From: Anaerolineales bacterium | GTDB taxonomy: Bacteria; Chloroflexota; Anaerolineae; Anaerolineales; Villigracilaceae | Assembly: GCA_023382595.1 (NCBI GenBank) | Contig: JAHDWB010000001.1 | Coordinates: forward strand, 558,001 to 622,000 | Reading direction: 5' to 3' | Length of the DNA stretch: 64,000 nucleotides | Shown: positions 1-7,819 of the stretch, piece after piece | Layout: each line of letters begins with the position of its first letter | How positions within the stretch are numbered: position 1 is the first letter of the stretch | Program-made: the position numbers and the translations under genes | The notes under the pieces: model-generated | The model's database searches: none | Told to the model about the DNA's origin: nothing | The model's input: the letters and a program-made list of their open reading frames with translations, nothing else

Positions 1-101
1 TATTGATCGGTTTTCCCTACCGAGCGGTAGGTTTCGATGGATTGCGATATAATACACAAGCCCGCCCGAGCGGATCGCCCCTCGCCACAAGGAATTACAG
101 C

Positions 102-386
102 ATGGAAATTCGACCTTTCTTTACAATGATCGAAAAAATGATCCAAGTGACGGACGGCATCGTCGTTATGGAAGATCACAATGGATTTCCGTTCAACGAT
201 TCCAATCTCTATCTGGTGGATACCCACGGAAATGTCGCTTGGAAGGCGGAAAAACCGGAGGCAAGGGCACTGTATTCGAAGATCAAATTGAACGAAGACC
301 GTACCCTGTCCACCTTTACCACGCACGGCTACCTGTGCGAGGTTGACCTGAAGGACGGCAAGATCATCAGCAAATCCAGGTTATAG
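102..386 (+). CDS. Hypothetical protein, possible beta-propeller-like fragment
   Basis: A 94-residue protein that I do not recognise. The start is set at ATG 102 because AAGGA lies 8 nt upstream (89-93). A TATAAT at 48-53 could be the -10 box. The chain has short alternating hydrophobic/polar segments with phrases such as SNLYLVDTHGNVAWK and GYLCEVDLKDGKI. These resemble single blades of PQQ/WD-like propellers, but there is far too little chain for a whole propeller. There is no signal peptide or membrane segment. It is followed 12 nt later by a small membrane protein gene and is probably co-transcribed with it. Confidence 0.6.
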   Translation: MEIRPFFTMIEKMIQVTDGIVVMEDHNGFPFNDSNLYLVDTHGNVAWKAEKPEARALYSKIKLNEDRTLSTFTTHGYLCEVDLKDGKIISKSRL

Positions 387-398
387 AGAAAACATTCC

Positions 399-683
399 GT
401 GCTTCCTGAAAATCCCTCCCTTATTTTTGTCATCGTATTTTTACTTTTTAGTTTGTTATTCTTTTCCAATACCTACAAATTGTGGTTCAGAACAGACCAG
501 TACTATCAGGAACTTCGGGACAGTCTGACCCGCGAACCTTCGGTCTATCCATTCCGCGAGTTCTTTCTAAAACGGCTGGAAAACCGCAAGCGTTGGGAAG
601 TGGAGCAGAAGATCTTTAGCCTGCTCGGCGTCGCGGCGGTCCTTGTGGCGGACGCAATGGTGTTAACAGCTTATTTGGGATAG
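399..683 (+). CDS. Small two-helix membrane protein
   Basis: A 94-residue protein starting at GTG 399, 12 nt after the preceding gene. An N-terminal hydrophobic helix covers about residues 8-24 (LIFVIVFLLFSLLFF) and a second lies at the C-terminus (about 76-93). Between them is a charged stretch rich in Arg, Glu and Lys. The layout suggests an inner-membrane hairpin with a cytoplasmic or extracytoplasmic charged loop. No family is recognised. It probably shares a transcript with the gene before it. The next 100 nt hold a palindromic repeat and then etfB. Confidence 0.55.
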   Translation: MLPENPSLIFVIVFLLFSLLFFSNTYKLWFRTDQYYQELRDSLTREPSVYPFREFFLKRLENRKRWEVEQKIFSLLGVAAVLVADAMVLTAYLG

Positions 684-691
684 GGTATCAC

Positions 692-755
692 ACCACAAAG
701 TGTCACAAAGGAACACAAAGGAAAACCTTCGTGGGACTTTGTGACCTGTTGTGGT
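692..755. repeat. Imperfect palindrome with CACAAAG units
   Basis: An imperfect inverted repeat with outer arms ACCACA (692-697) and TGTGGT (750-755) and inner arms GTCACAAAG/CTTTGTGAC. CACAAAGG is repeated in the 5' half. It fills the gap between the small membrane protein and etfB and looks like a dispersed intergenic repeat. It may also act as a weak terminator. Confidence 0.45.
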
Positions 756-783
756 AAAAAAGAATTTCTACAAGGAGTCCAAC

Positions 784-1554
784 TTGAAAATCATCGCATG
801 TATCAAGCAGGTCCCCGACTCGGAAGCGAAAGTAAAAGCCGAGGGCGGGCAGGTCTCATGGGGGGACGCGCCGCTGGTCATCAACCCGTTCGACGAGTAT
901 GCCGTCGAAGGCGCGCTTCAGCAGAAAGAAGCCCTCAGCGGCACGGTCACTGCCCTGTGCATTGGACCCGAATCCGCGAAGGAGGCGCTCAAGCACGCGC
1001 TCGCCATGGGCGCGGATGAAGCCATCCTCGTCTCCGACCCGGCGCTCGAAAACCTCGACACCGCCGGTGCGGCAAAAGTGCTTGCGGCGGCGATCCAGAA
1101 GATCGGCGACGCCGACATGGTCATGTTCGGGCGGCAAACCCTCGACAACGGCGCAGGGCTGACCCCCGCGCAAACCGCCAGAGTCCTCGGGTATCCCATG
1201 CTTGGGTTGGCTGGCAGCATCAAGGTCGAAGGAAGCGCGGTCACGGTCGAAAGAGTGCTCGAAGAGGGCAGGCAGATCGTCAAGGCGAACCTTCCCGCCG
1301 TGTTCAGCCTCGTCCAAAGCATCGGCGAACCGCGTTACCCGTCGTTCATGGGCATCCGCAAAGCCTCGAAGGCGAACATCCCTGTCTGGTCGCTGGCTGA
1401 CCTCGGCATCAGCGCGCCTGCGCCGGTTGTGACGCGCACCGAATTGATGAACCCGCCCGTGCAGGAAACCGCCATCGAAATGATCACGGGTGAAACGCCC
1501 GCCGAGATCGCCGAAAAACTCGCCGACAAAATCATCGCGGAGAAAGTGCTATGA
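784..1554 (+). CDS. etfB: Electron transfer flavoprotein, beta subunit
   Basis: Small subunit of the soluble FAD/AMP heterodimer that passes electrons from acyl-CoA and other dehydrogenases to the quinone pool. The start is placed at TTG 784: AAGGAG at 772-777 lies 6 nt upstream and the protein then begins MKIIACIKQVPDSE, the usual EtfB/FixA N-terminus. An upstream in-frame GTG at 751 adds 11 residues but lies inside a palindrome. The length (256 residues) fits the family. The region near MGADEAILVSDPALE and the C-terminal GIRKAS are typical of the AMP-binding ETF fold. It overlaps etfA by 4 nt (ATGA), so the two are translationally coupled. No ETF:quinone oxidoreductase gene lies nearby. Confidence 0.93.
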   Translation: MKIIACIKQVPDSEAKVKAEGGQVSWGDAPLVINPFDEYAVEGALQQKEALSGTVTALCIGPESAKEALKHALAMGADEAILVSDPALENLDTAGAAKVLAAAIQKIGDADMVMFGRQTLDNGAGLTPAQTARVLGYPMLGLAGSIKVEGSAVTVERVLEEGRQIVKANLPAVFSLVQSIGEPRYPSFMGIRKASKANIPVWSLADLGISAPAPVVTRTELMNPPVQETAIEMITGETPAEIAEKLADKIIAEKVL

Positions 1555-2564
1555 AAACCTTCGTTTATATCGACCACTTCAAAGGCGAAATCCAGCCCTC
1601 CTCGTGGGAGGCGTTGGGACTTGCAAAAACATTCGGCACAGCGGTTGCGCTGGTCTTCGGCGCCGGTGTGGATGACGTTGCGAAAGCTGCGCTGGAATAT
1701 GGCGCGGATGAAGTCCTCGTTGCGGATGACGCCTCACTGGCGGATTACCGCGCTGAGACATATGCATCCACCCTCTCCGCGCTCGCTTCTTCCCAAAGCC
1801 CGGACCTGATCCTGTTCCCGACGACTGCCCGCACCCGTGAAATGGCGGCGATGGCAGCCGTGGATTTGAACACCGGTGTGCTGACCGATCTGATGGCGCT
1901 CGAAGCAAACGACGATTCATTCGTTGCGACCCGCCCAATCTACGAAGGCAAAGTGCTGGAGAAGACCACCTGCTCCGCCAAGCCTGTGATGGCGACCATC
2001 CGCGGACGCGCCTTCCCCAAGCCTGAGCGTCAGGAAGGCAAAAGCGGAACGGTTACAAAGGTTGCCGCGGCTGGCGAAGCGAAATCCAGTGTGGAAGGTT
2101 ACTCCGCATCCGAAGGCGCGGTCAACCTCGGAGATGCGCCCGTCATCGTCTCCGGCGGACGCGGTGTCTCGAACAACCCGTCCCTGACCCCGCCCGATGG
2201 CATGGACGAAAAACAAGCCGAGATCTGGCGCGCCCAGCAAGGCTTTGCGCTGGTTACTGAACTCGCCCAACTGCTCGGCGGCGCAGTCGGCGCCTCGCGC
2301 GCGGCGGTGGACGGCGGCTACATCACCTACGCCCACCAAGTCGGGCAGACCGGCAAGGTCGTCGCCCCTGATCTGTACATCGCCTGCGGCATCTCCGGCG
2401 CGATCCAGCATCTGGTCGGGATGCGCAATGCCAAATTGATCGTCGCCATCAACAAAGACGCCGACGCCCCCATCTTCAAACAAGCCCGTTACGGTGTGGT
2501 CGGTGACCTGTTCCAGATCGTCCCCGCACTGACGGAGGCAATGAAGAAGAAGCTGGGGAAGTAA
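1551..2564 (+). CDS. etfA: Electron transfer flavoprotein, alpha subunit
   Basis: FAD-carrying large subunit of ETF, the partner of the overlapping etfB. The 337-residue length matches the family. The C-terminal FAD-binding domain is clear, including [22 protein letters not shown] and [14 protein letters not shown]. The N-terminal half carries the ETF domain shared with the beta subunit ([15 protein letters not shown]). Start ATG 1551 overlaps the etfB stop. A strong hairpin terminator begins 25 nt after the stop, closing the operon. In this class of organism the pair would serve fatty- or amino-acid oxidation. Confidence 0.94.
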   Translation: MKTFVYIDHFKGEIQPSSWEALGLAKTFGTAVALVFGAGVDDVAKAALEYGADEVLVADDASLADYRAETYASTLSALASSQSPDLILFPTTARTREMAAMAAVDLNTGVLTDLMALEANDDSFVATRPIYEGKVLEKTTCSAKPVMATIRGRAFPKPERQEGKSGTVTKVAAAGEAKSSVEGYSASEGAVNLGDAPVIVSGGRGVSNNPSLTPPDGMDEKQAEIWRAQQGFALVTELAQLLGGAVGASRAAVDGGYITYAHQVGQTGKVVAPDLYIACGISGAIQHLVGMRNAKLIVAINKDADAPIFKQARYGVVGDLFQIVPALTEAMKKKLGK

Positions 2565-2625
2565 TTTGTAACGCATATGTGAACGGAAACTTCCGAAGTC
2601 AAAATGGCTTCGGAAGTCTTTTTAT
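2561..2625 (+). repeat. First copy of a terminator-containing direct repeat
   Basis: Positions 2561-2598 match 4462-4499 at 36 of 38 bases, and both copies then continue into the right arm of a hairpin and a T run. The first copy begins on the etfA stop codon. The two copies bracket the SLH-protein gene exactly, one before it and one after it. Confidence 0.8.
2589..2625 (+). terminator. Rho-independent terminator of etfBA
   Basis: Perfect 10-bp stem ACTTCCGAAG (2589-2598) / CTTCGGAAGT (2608-2617), then CTTTTT. It lies 25 nt after the etfA stop. Confidence 0.88.
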
Positions 2626-2721
2626 CCTTCTTGCAATATATCTTTGCTTTTATACTTTATAATCGCGTGAAATATTGCTCAAAATTTAGAAAGCACACAT
2701 CAATGGTACTGGGAGATCACT

Positions 2722-4434
2722 GTGAAACCTGTTTTAGAAAAAATTATTTATGCTTATATCTGTGTAAGCGTAATGCTTACCCTGACAGGAACACAACCTG
2801 TTTATGCTGCCAGTTTTACTGCCGCCACTGCCGCAGAATTGATTGCAGCCATCAACACTTCCAATTCCAATGGGCAGGATGACACGATTACTTTAACCAA
2901 CGATATTGTTCTTACAGAAGAAAATGTTGATTTCGGCGGCGGCAATGGATTGCCTTTGGTTGCTGCAGATGGAGGAAAAAGCCTGACGATTGACGGCGCG
3001 GGTTATTCCATCTCCCGCTCGTCGGTTGGCGGTACACCCGTGTTTAGGCTTTTGTACATCACTGCAGGCGCGGTAGTCACATTGCAGAATCTAACTTTTT
3101 CAAATGGAAGCAATGGCTCACCCGGCGGCGCAATCTTAAATGCGGGTACATTAACAATCAAAAACTCATCTTTTATCTCCAATACCGCTGGTAGCGGCGG
3201 CGCCATTCATAATTATCTTAATGCTGTCTTGAATATTCAAGACAGCGTCTTTACTGGAAACAGCACAACATCACTATCGGGCGGCGCTATTTATAGCACA
3301 GGGAATTCCGTAATTATTAACGGCAGCACATTTACGGGAAATACAACTGCCCAAAATGGAGGTGCAATTTCAATGATTGGCGGGGACACATTAAGCATTA
3401 CAAACAGCACTTTTGTTAATAACACAGCTGCGACATTTGGCGGCGGCATATATAATTTTGGCAATTACGGGGTGGAAATCATCAATACTACATTTTTCAA
3501 TAACGCGGCTGGTGACGGCGGGTCAGTCTATAACGAATCTGGATCTGTAACACTAAGAAATAGCCTCCTCGCGGTGGATATTTTTTTGATGGTCAACTGC
3601 GGCGGAAGCATCATTGCCGGGGTGGATAACATTGCAACCGACACCACCTGTGCCTCTTCCATGCCGGTATCTTTCAATCAACTCAAACTTGGGACGTTGG
3701 GGAATTATAGCGGAAGCACGCAGACCATTCCACTTTTGGCGGGTTCCCCTGCGATTGACCACGTCAGCGTGGATGGGGCTTACTGCCCCGCAACCGACCA
3801 GCGCGGCGTGACGCGTCCGCAGGGATCCGCTTGTGATGTTGGCGCGTACGAAAAACTCGGCAGTCCCTATCCCACCTTTGCTGATGTACCGGTAGATAGC
3901 TTTGGCTGGGCACATATCGAATCGATCTATGCAGCTGGTATCACCGGCGGATGCACGACCTCTCCGCTCAACTACTGCCCCGGCAATCCCGTCACCCGCG
4001 CACAGATGGCGATCTTCCTCCTGCGTGGCATTCACGGATCGGGATATGCACCGGCTGCCCCTGCAGGGGATGTCTTCAGCGATGTCCCAAGTACTGCCTT
4101 CGCCGCTGCATGGATCGAGCAGCTCTTTGCAGAAGGAATCACAGGAGGATGTGGGGGTGGGAATTACTGTCCTAATAATCCAGTCACCCGCGCTCAGATG
4201 GCGATTTTCCTCCTGCGCGCCAAGTATGGAAGTGATTACACTCCTCCTCCGCCCACTGGCATTTTATTTGATGACATTCCCGCCAATGCTTTTGCAGCCG
4301 CCTGGATCGAACAACTGGCTGCTGAAGGCATCACATCCGGTTGTGGCGGTGGGAATTACTGCCCGAATAACACAGTCACCCGCGCCCAAATGGCGGTGTT
4401 CATCCAGAAAACCTTTGCATTGCCACTTCCATAA
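2722..4434 (+). CDS. Secreted beta-helix protein with three SLH domains
   Basis: A 570-residue cell-surface protein. It starts at GTG 2722, with GGGAG (2711-2715) 6 nt upstream. A signal peptide ends near residue 32 (QPVYA/ASF). Residues about 60-300 form a right-handed beta-helix of polymorphic-outer-membrane/pectate-lyase type, with repeated GGAI.N.G.L.I.NS.F..N units. The C-terminus carries three S-layer-homology modules beginning near residues 383, 450 and 513, each with a GITGGC or GITSGC turn and VTRAQMA. SLH modules normally tether proteins to the cell-wall polymer or S-layer. The cysteine-containing SLH variant (GGGNYCPNN) suggests disulphides within modules. Substrate and role are unknown: it could be an adhesin or a polysaccharide-active protein. 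The gene stands alone between duplicated terminators. Confidence 0.85.
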   Translation: MKPVLEKIIYAYICVSVMLTLTGTQPVYAASFTAATAAELIAAINTSNSNGQDDTITLTNDIVLTEENVDFGGGNGLPLVAADGGKSLTIDGAGYSISRSSVGGTPVFRLLYITAGAVVTLQNLTFSNGSNGSPGGAILNAGTLTIKNSSFISNTAGSGGAIHNYLNAVLNIQDSVFTGNSTTSLSGGAIYSTGNSVIINGSTFTGNTTAQNGGAISMIGGDTLSITNSTFVNNTAATFGGGIYNFGNYGVEIINTTFFNNAAGDGGSVYNESGSVTLRNSLLAVDIFLMVNCGGSIIAGVDNIATDTTCASSMPVSFNQLKLGTLGNYSGSTQTIPLLAGSPAIDHVSVDGAYCPATDQRGVTRPQGSACDVGAYEKLGSPYPTFADVPVDSFGWAHIESIYAAGITGGCTTSPLNYCPGNPVTRAQMAIFLLRGIHGSGYAPAAPAGDVFSDVPSTAFAAAWIEQLFAEGITGGCGGGNYCPNNPVTRAQMAIFLLRAKYGSDYTPPPPTGILFDDIPANAFAAAWIEQLAAEGITSGCGGGNYCPNNTVTRAQMAVFIQKTFALPLP

Positions 4435-4489
4435 AAGAAAAAACTGAAAAGAGTTGGGAAAGTGATTTGTAACGCAAATGTGAACGGAA

Positions 4490-4526
4490 ACTTCCGAAGC
4501 CATTTTGGCTTCGGAAGTCTTTTTTA
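4490..4526 (+). terminator. Terminator of the SLH gene, second copy of the repeat
   Basis: Perfect 13-bp stem ACTTCCGAAGCCA (4490-4502) / TGGCTTCGGAAGT (4506-4518) with a TTT loop, then CTTTTTTATT. Together with 4462-4489 it is a near copy of the etfA terminator region. Confidence 0.9.
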
Positions 4527-4576
4527 TTCTCAAGATCAGATAAACCGCCTCTGACGACCACCAAACCTGCTTCAAA

Positions 4577-4665
4577 CCATCCAAATACCATCCACACGGA
4601 TGTTTTTTTTCTTGACAAAACCGGAAAACTGCGTAAAATACTCCCTAAAACATCCATACAGATGG
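4577..4665 (+). promoter_or_regulatory. Promoter flanked by CATCC palindromes (probable RHH operator)
   Basis: Promoter with -35 TTGACA (4612-4617), a 16-nt spacer and -10 TAAAAT (4634-4639). Upstream lies the perfect palindrome CATCCACACGGATG (4589-4602), preceded by another CCATCC half-site. Downstream, just before the ribosome binding site, lies the related CATCCATACAGATGG (4651-4665). Paired short palindromes around a promoter are typical operators of ribbon-helix-helix repressors, and the next gene encodes one. Autorepression is inferred. Confidence 0.65.
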
Positions 4666-4681
4666 TAAGGAGATGATAGTT

Positions 4682-5074
4682 ATGCCTGAAACAGAGAAAA
4701 TCACCATCAATGTCGGCGCCGTGGACCTCGGCAAGATCGACCTGCTCGTGGAGCAGGGGCACTACTCAAACCGCACGGATTTCATCCGAACGGCGATCCG
4801 CTCGCAATTGGAAAAGCACGTCATCGAGGTGCAACAGTCAGTGACGCGCCACTCTTTCGGCGTAGGGGCGTTTAGCCACAGCTTGGCAGATTTTGAACGC
4901 TACAAGGCGAAAGGCGAGAAGATGAAGATCGATGTGATCGGGCTGTATAATATCGCGTCGGACGTGCCCGCAGGACTGGTGAACGAAGTAGTAGAGTACG
5001 TCAAAGTGTATGGCATCTTTCAAGCCAGCAGCGCTGTGAAGGATTTATTGGCGAAAGCCGGAAAGATCCGATAG
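4682..5074 (+). CDS. Ribbon-helix-helix (CopG-like) transcriptional regulator
   Basis: A 130-residue protein. The start is set at ATG 4682: AAGGAG at 4667-4672 is 9 nt upstream, whereas the in-frame ATG at 4673 directly abuts the ribosome binding site. Residues about 4-45 form an RHH fold, with beta strand EKITINVGAVDLGKI followed by helices around YSNRTDFIRTAIRSQLE. The remaining 80 residues are an extension of unknown function. The protein probably binds the CATCC palindromes at its own promoter. The GNAT gene follows after 9 nt, so the pair is an operon. RHH-GNAT pairs are known as AtaR-AtaT and TacA-TacT toxin-antitoxin modules, but the partner here is much larger than those toxins. Confidence 0.75.
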   Translation: MPETEKITINVGAVDLGKIDLLVEQGHYSNRTDFIRTAIRSQLEKHVIEVQQSVTRHSFGVGAFSHSLADFERYKAKGEKMKIDVIGLYNIASDVPAGLVNEVVEYVKVYGIFQASSAVKDLLAKAGKIR

Positions 5075-5083
5075 GGTATTTTT

Positions 5084-6073
5084 ATGAACAACATGAACAA
5101 ATACAACTTCCGTTCGTTTGCAGGAAAAAGCGATTTCCCAAAAATGGCAAAATTGATCCAGGATATTGAGGCGGCAGGGAACTCCCAAAACTGGGTTACT
5201 GCTGAAGATGTTGAGCGCGATTATGAACATCTTGTCAACTCAACCCCTGAAACCGACATGCTCATGGTTGAAGATCAGCAAGGCAGCCTGATTGCCTACG
5301 TCCGCGTCGGCTGGGAGGTGGACGATGAAAAGCGGCAGGTCTTCAGTTTTCCGTTCAACATTCACCCGGCGGAAAGCAATCAGGAACTGCACAACCACCT
5401 GCTGGGCTGGGTCGAGAAGCGTTCTGTCGAAGTCGCCGCCGAGACCAACGCATCTGACAGGCGCGTCCTGCGGGCATTTTTAGGCAACATCGAAAAAGAA
5501 GCGTTGAGAGAAGCGGCGCTTCAAACTCAAGGTTTCAAGCCTGTGCGTTATATGAACCGCATGACGCGCGATCTGAATGAGCCCATCGAAGTCCCGCCCA
5601 TGCCGGAAGGTCTTGAGGTCCGCCCGGTTTCTGAAACTCATTATCGCGCAGTCATAAACGGACTTGATGAAGCCTTCCGGGACCATTGGGGGCACAGTCC
5701 ATTTCGAGAGGAAAACTACCAAAGCTTTATCTCCAGCCCATTCTTCAAACCGTCACTCTGGCAGATCGCCTGGAATGGCGAAGAAGTTGCCGCAGGGATC
5801 CTGAACACCGTGGATGAAGAGGCGAACAAGCAATTCAACATCAAACGCGGCATGACCGATCCCATCTTCACACGCCGCCCCTGGCGCAAACGCGGGGTGG
5901 CACGCGCCCTGCTCATGCGCAGCCTGCAAATGTTCAAAGACATGGGCATGACCGAAGCCATGCTGGGCGTGGATACACAAAATCCGAGCGGCGCTTTCGT
6001 CTTATATGAAAGTTGCGGCTTCAAACCCGTCCAGCGCAGTGTCGTCTTTGAAAAGGACATCACTCCAAACTAA
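5084..6073 (+). CDS. Tandem GNAT-family acetyltransferase
   Basis: A 329-residue protein with two GNAT folds. The N-terminal one (about 1-150) includes MLMVEDQQGSLIAYVRVGW. The C-terminal one (about 175-325) includes the acetyl-CoA loop region RRPWRKRGVARALLMRSLQ and the closing MLGVDTQNPSGAFVLYESCGF. The latter is close to the consensus for active GNATs and the former is more degenerate. The layout resembles mycothiol-synthase-like double GNATs. The acceptor is unknown. It is coupled to the RHH regulator 9 nt upstream. No strong Shine-Dalgarno is seen before ATG 5084, so translation may depend on coupling. Confidence 0.8.
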   Translation: MNNMNKYNFRSFAGKSDFPKMAKLIQDIEAAGNSQNWVTAEDVERDYEHLVNSTPETDMLMVEDQQGSLIAYVRVGWEVDDEKRQVFSFPFNIHPAESNQELHNHLLGWVEKRSVEVAAETNASDRRVLRAFLGNIEKEALREAALQTQGFKPVRYMNRMTRDLNEPIEVPPMPEGLEVRPVSETHYRAVINGLDEAFRDHWGHSPFREENYQSFISSPFFKPSLWQIAWNGEEVAAGILNTVDEEANKQFNIKRGMTDPIFTRRPWRKRGVARALLMRSLQMFKDMGMTEAMLGVDTQNPSGAFVLYESCGFKPVQRSVVFEKDITPN

Positions 6074-6112
6074 AAATAACCCGCCGGAAGGCATCTAAGA
6101 ATTAAGAATATC

Positions 6113-6152
6113 AATAATGGGTTGAAAAAATCAATTTTTTCAACCCATTATT
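6113..6152 (+). terminator. Long perfect hairpin after the GNAT gene
   Basis: Perfect inverted repeat of 19-bp arms (6113-6131 and 6134-6152) around CA. The core is GGGTTGAAAAAA / TTTTTTCAACCC. With A and T tracts inside the stem it can serve as a terminator in either direction. Confidence 0.75.
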
Positions 6153-6173
6153 ATTAGAATCCGCCTATATCTA

Positions 6174-6201
6174 TTGACAAAAATCAATTAACAAGTAAAA
6201 T
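6174..6201 (+). promoter_or_regulatory. Promoter of the MFS exporter gene
   Basis: -35 TTGACA (6174-6179), 16-nt spacer, -10 TAAAAT (6196-6201): the same spacing and -10 as the RHH promoter. The start codon lies about 45 nt downstream. Confidence 0.7.
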
Positions 6202-6246
6202 ATTCTTAGTTTTGCAGGCTAAAATTCAAATTTTATCAAGTTGAGC

Positions 6247-7551
6247 ATGAATAATTCTGAGACCTCCCTGCCAAAAAACTGGGCTGTGCGTTTCTTTTCC
6301 ATCTTTACCGGACAGGCGTTCTCGCTCTTCGGTTCGTCGCTGGTTCAATTTGCCTTGATCTGGTACCTGACGCAGGAAACCGGTTCCGCGACTGTTCTGG
6401 CAACCGCATCGCTCTTCGGGATGCTGCCGCAGATCCTTCTGGGTCCGATCGCCGGGACGATCGTGGACCGCGGCAACCGCCGCATCATCATGATCATCGC
6501 GGACGCATTGATCGCGCTGGCAACGCTCGTCCTTGCCATCCTGTTTTGGACAGATCAGGTTCAGATCTGGCATATCTACCTGGCGTTGACCATCCGCTCG
6601 ACGGGCGGCGCATTCCATTATCCCGCCATGGCGGCATCCACCACACTGATGGTCCCGAAACAGCACCTAGCCCGCGTAGCTGGCGCAAATCAAACCCTGC
6701 ATGGTTTAGTGAACATCGTCGCGCCGCCGGTTGGGGCGCTACTGATCGCGGTCATGCCGACTCAAAATGTGCTGTTGATCGACGTCTTCACCGCGCTGCT
6801 GGGAATCACCCCCCTGCTGTTCTTCTCCATCCCACAGCCGCCGCGCCGTGAGGTCCACGCTTCCGCGCCAAAGACGAGCTTCCTTCAGGACCTCGGAGCG
6901 GGTTTCAAATACATGGCTTCGTGGCCCGGTCTGCTAATGCTCGGTCTGATGGCAACCATGTTGAACTTCCTACTCGCTCCCACCGGTGCCTTGACCCCGC
7001 TTCTGGTGACAAAATATTTCGGCAAGGGCGCACTGGAACTGGGAACCGTCGATTCGTTCTTCGGCATCGGCATGATCGCCGGCGGCATCACGCTCGGCGC
7101 TTGGGGCGGATTCAAGAAAAAGATCGTCACCTCCCTGACCGGCATTGCCATGTTCAGCATTGCCATCATTGCCATCGCCGCCGCGCCTGCAAACTCGTTC
7201 TGGATCATGCTGGTTTCCATGTTCCTTATCGGCTTCATGATGCCGATGGTCAATGGACCGATCCATGCGCTGTTCCAGTCCGTGGTGGAGCCCGATATGC
7301 AGGGACGGGTGCTTTCCCTCGTCAGCAGTGTGGCACAGGCAATGATGCCGCTCGGATACATGATCGCGGGTCCGATAACGGATGCGACCAGCTACCAGAC
7401 CTGGTTCTGGATGGCGGGCGTCTTGAATCTATTGATCGGATTGGGCGGCTTCCTCGTCCCGGCCTTGATGAACATCGAAGATAATCATAAACCCTCCCAG
7501 CCAGCCTCATCCGAGGCGCCGCAAGAAATGGGACAAATCCCGGTTCAGTAA
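6247..7551 (+). CDS. MFS transporter, drug-efflux (DHA3-like)
   Basis: A 434-residue integral membrane protein with about 12 hydrophobic segments. The N-terminal half holds the family signature between helices 2 and 3 (GPIAGTIVDRGNRR). The pattern SLFGSSLVQFALIWYLTQETGSA in the first helix pair is typical of the DHA3 macrolide-efflux branch. It is predicted to export a small molecule using the proton gradient, but the substrate is unknown. The start is uncertain between ATG 6247 and TTG 6241, with no clear ribosome binding site. It has its own promoter and terminator, so it is a monocistronic unit. Confidence 0.85.
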   Translation: MNNSETSLPKNWAVRFFSIFTGQAFSLFGSSLVQFALIWYLTQETGSATVLATASLFGMLPQILLGPIAGTIVDRGNRRIIMIIADALIALATLVLAILFWTDQVQIWHIYLALTIRSTGGAFHYPAMAASTTLMVPKQHLARVAGANQTLHGLVNIVAPPVGALLIAVMPTQNVLLIDVFTALLGITPLLFFSIPQPPRREVHASAPKTSFLQDLGAGFKYMASWPGLLMLGLMATMLNFLLAPTGALTPLLVTKYFGKGALELGTVDSFFGIGMIAGGITLGAWGGFKKKIVTSLTGIAMFSIAIIAIAAAPANSFWIMLVSMFLIGFMMPMVNGPIHALFQSVVEPDMQGRVLSLVSSVAQAMMPLGYMIAGPITDATSYQTWFWMAGVLNLLIGLGGFLVPALMNIEDNHKPSQPASSEAPQEMGQIPVQ

Positions 7552-7590
7552 TTCTCCAACGGTTTTCTCCTCCGAAAGGTTCAACCGTTA

Positions 7591-7622
7591 GCCGCAGATC
7601 ATCTGATCTGCGGCGTATTTTT
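7591..7622 (+). terminator. Terminator of the MFS gene
   Basis: Stem GCCGCAGATCA (7591-7601) / TGATCTGCGGC (7604-7614), then GTATTTTTTT. It lies 40 nt after the stop. Confidence 0.85.
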
Positions 7623-7637
7623 TCAGCACAGGGGAGG

Positions 7638-7665
7638 TTGCCACCATAAAAACACGTGGTATAAT
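7638..7665 (+). promoter_or_regulatory. Promoter of tRNA-Ser
   Basis: -35 TTGCCA (7638-7643), 16-nt spacer, -10 TATAAT (7660-7665), 18 nt before the mature tRNA 5' end. Confidence 0.7.
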
Positions 7666-7683
7666 TCCGTCCGCTGTTAATTT

Positions 7684-7770
7684 GGAGAGGTCGCGTAGTC
7701 TGGCTTAGCGCGCACGCTTGGAAAGCGTGTAACCCACAAAGGTTCGCGGGTTCGAATCCCGCCCTCTCCG
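7684..7770 (+). tRNA. tRNA-Ser (GGA anticodon)
   Basis: Acceptor GGAGAGG (7684-7690) pairs with CCTCTCC (7763-7769), followed by discriminator G. The anticodon stem CACGC/GCGTG holds loop TTGGAAA, giving anticodon GGA, which reads UCC and UCU. The long variable arm (AACC...GGTT) is the class II serine type. The T arm is GCGGG TTCGAAT CCCGC. CCA is not encoded. Confidence 0.95.
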
Positions 7771-7776
7771 CACTTT

Positions 7777-7805
7777 AATGCCCCTCATCGTCAGGGGCAT
7801 TTTCT
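7777..7805 (+). terminator. Terminator after tRNA-Ser
   Basis: Stem AATGCCCCT (7777-7785) / AGGGGCATT (7793-7801), then TTCTTT. It lies 6 nt after the tRNA. Confidence 0.8.
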
Positions 7806-7819
7806 TTAGAGGCAGGATA

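Noticed and set aside
751-783. Upstream GTG start for etfB
   Set aside because: It would precede the Shine-Dalgarno sequence at 772-777 and adds 11 residues not typical of EtfB. It lies in a palindrome.
1917-2576. Open frame of 219 codons on the minus strand opposite etfA
   Set aside because: It is antisense to a well-conserved FAD-binding domain and has no recognisable motif or start signal.
7778-7819. Upstream ATG start for the VanZ-like gene
   Set aside because: It lies in the tRNA-Ser terminator hairpin. ATG 7820 has a better ribosome binding site.
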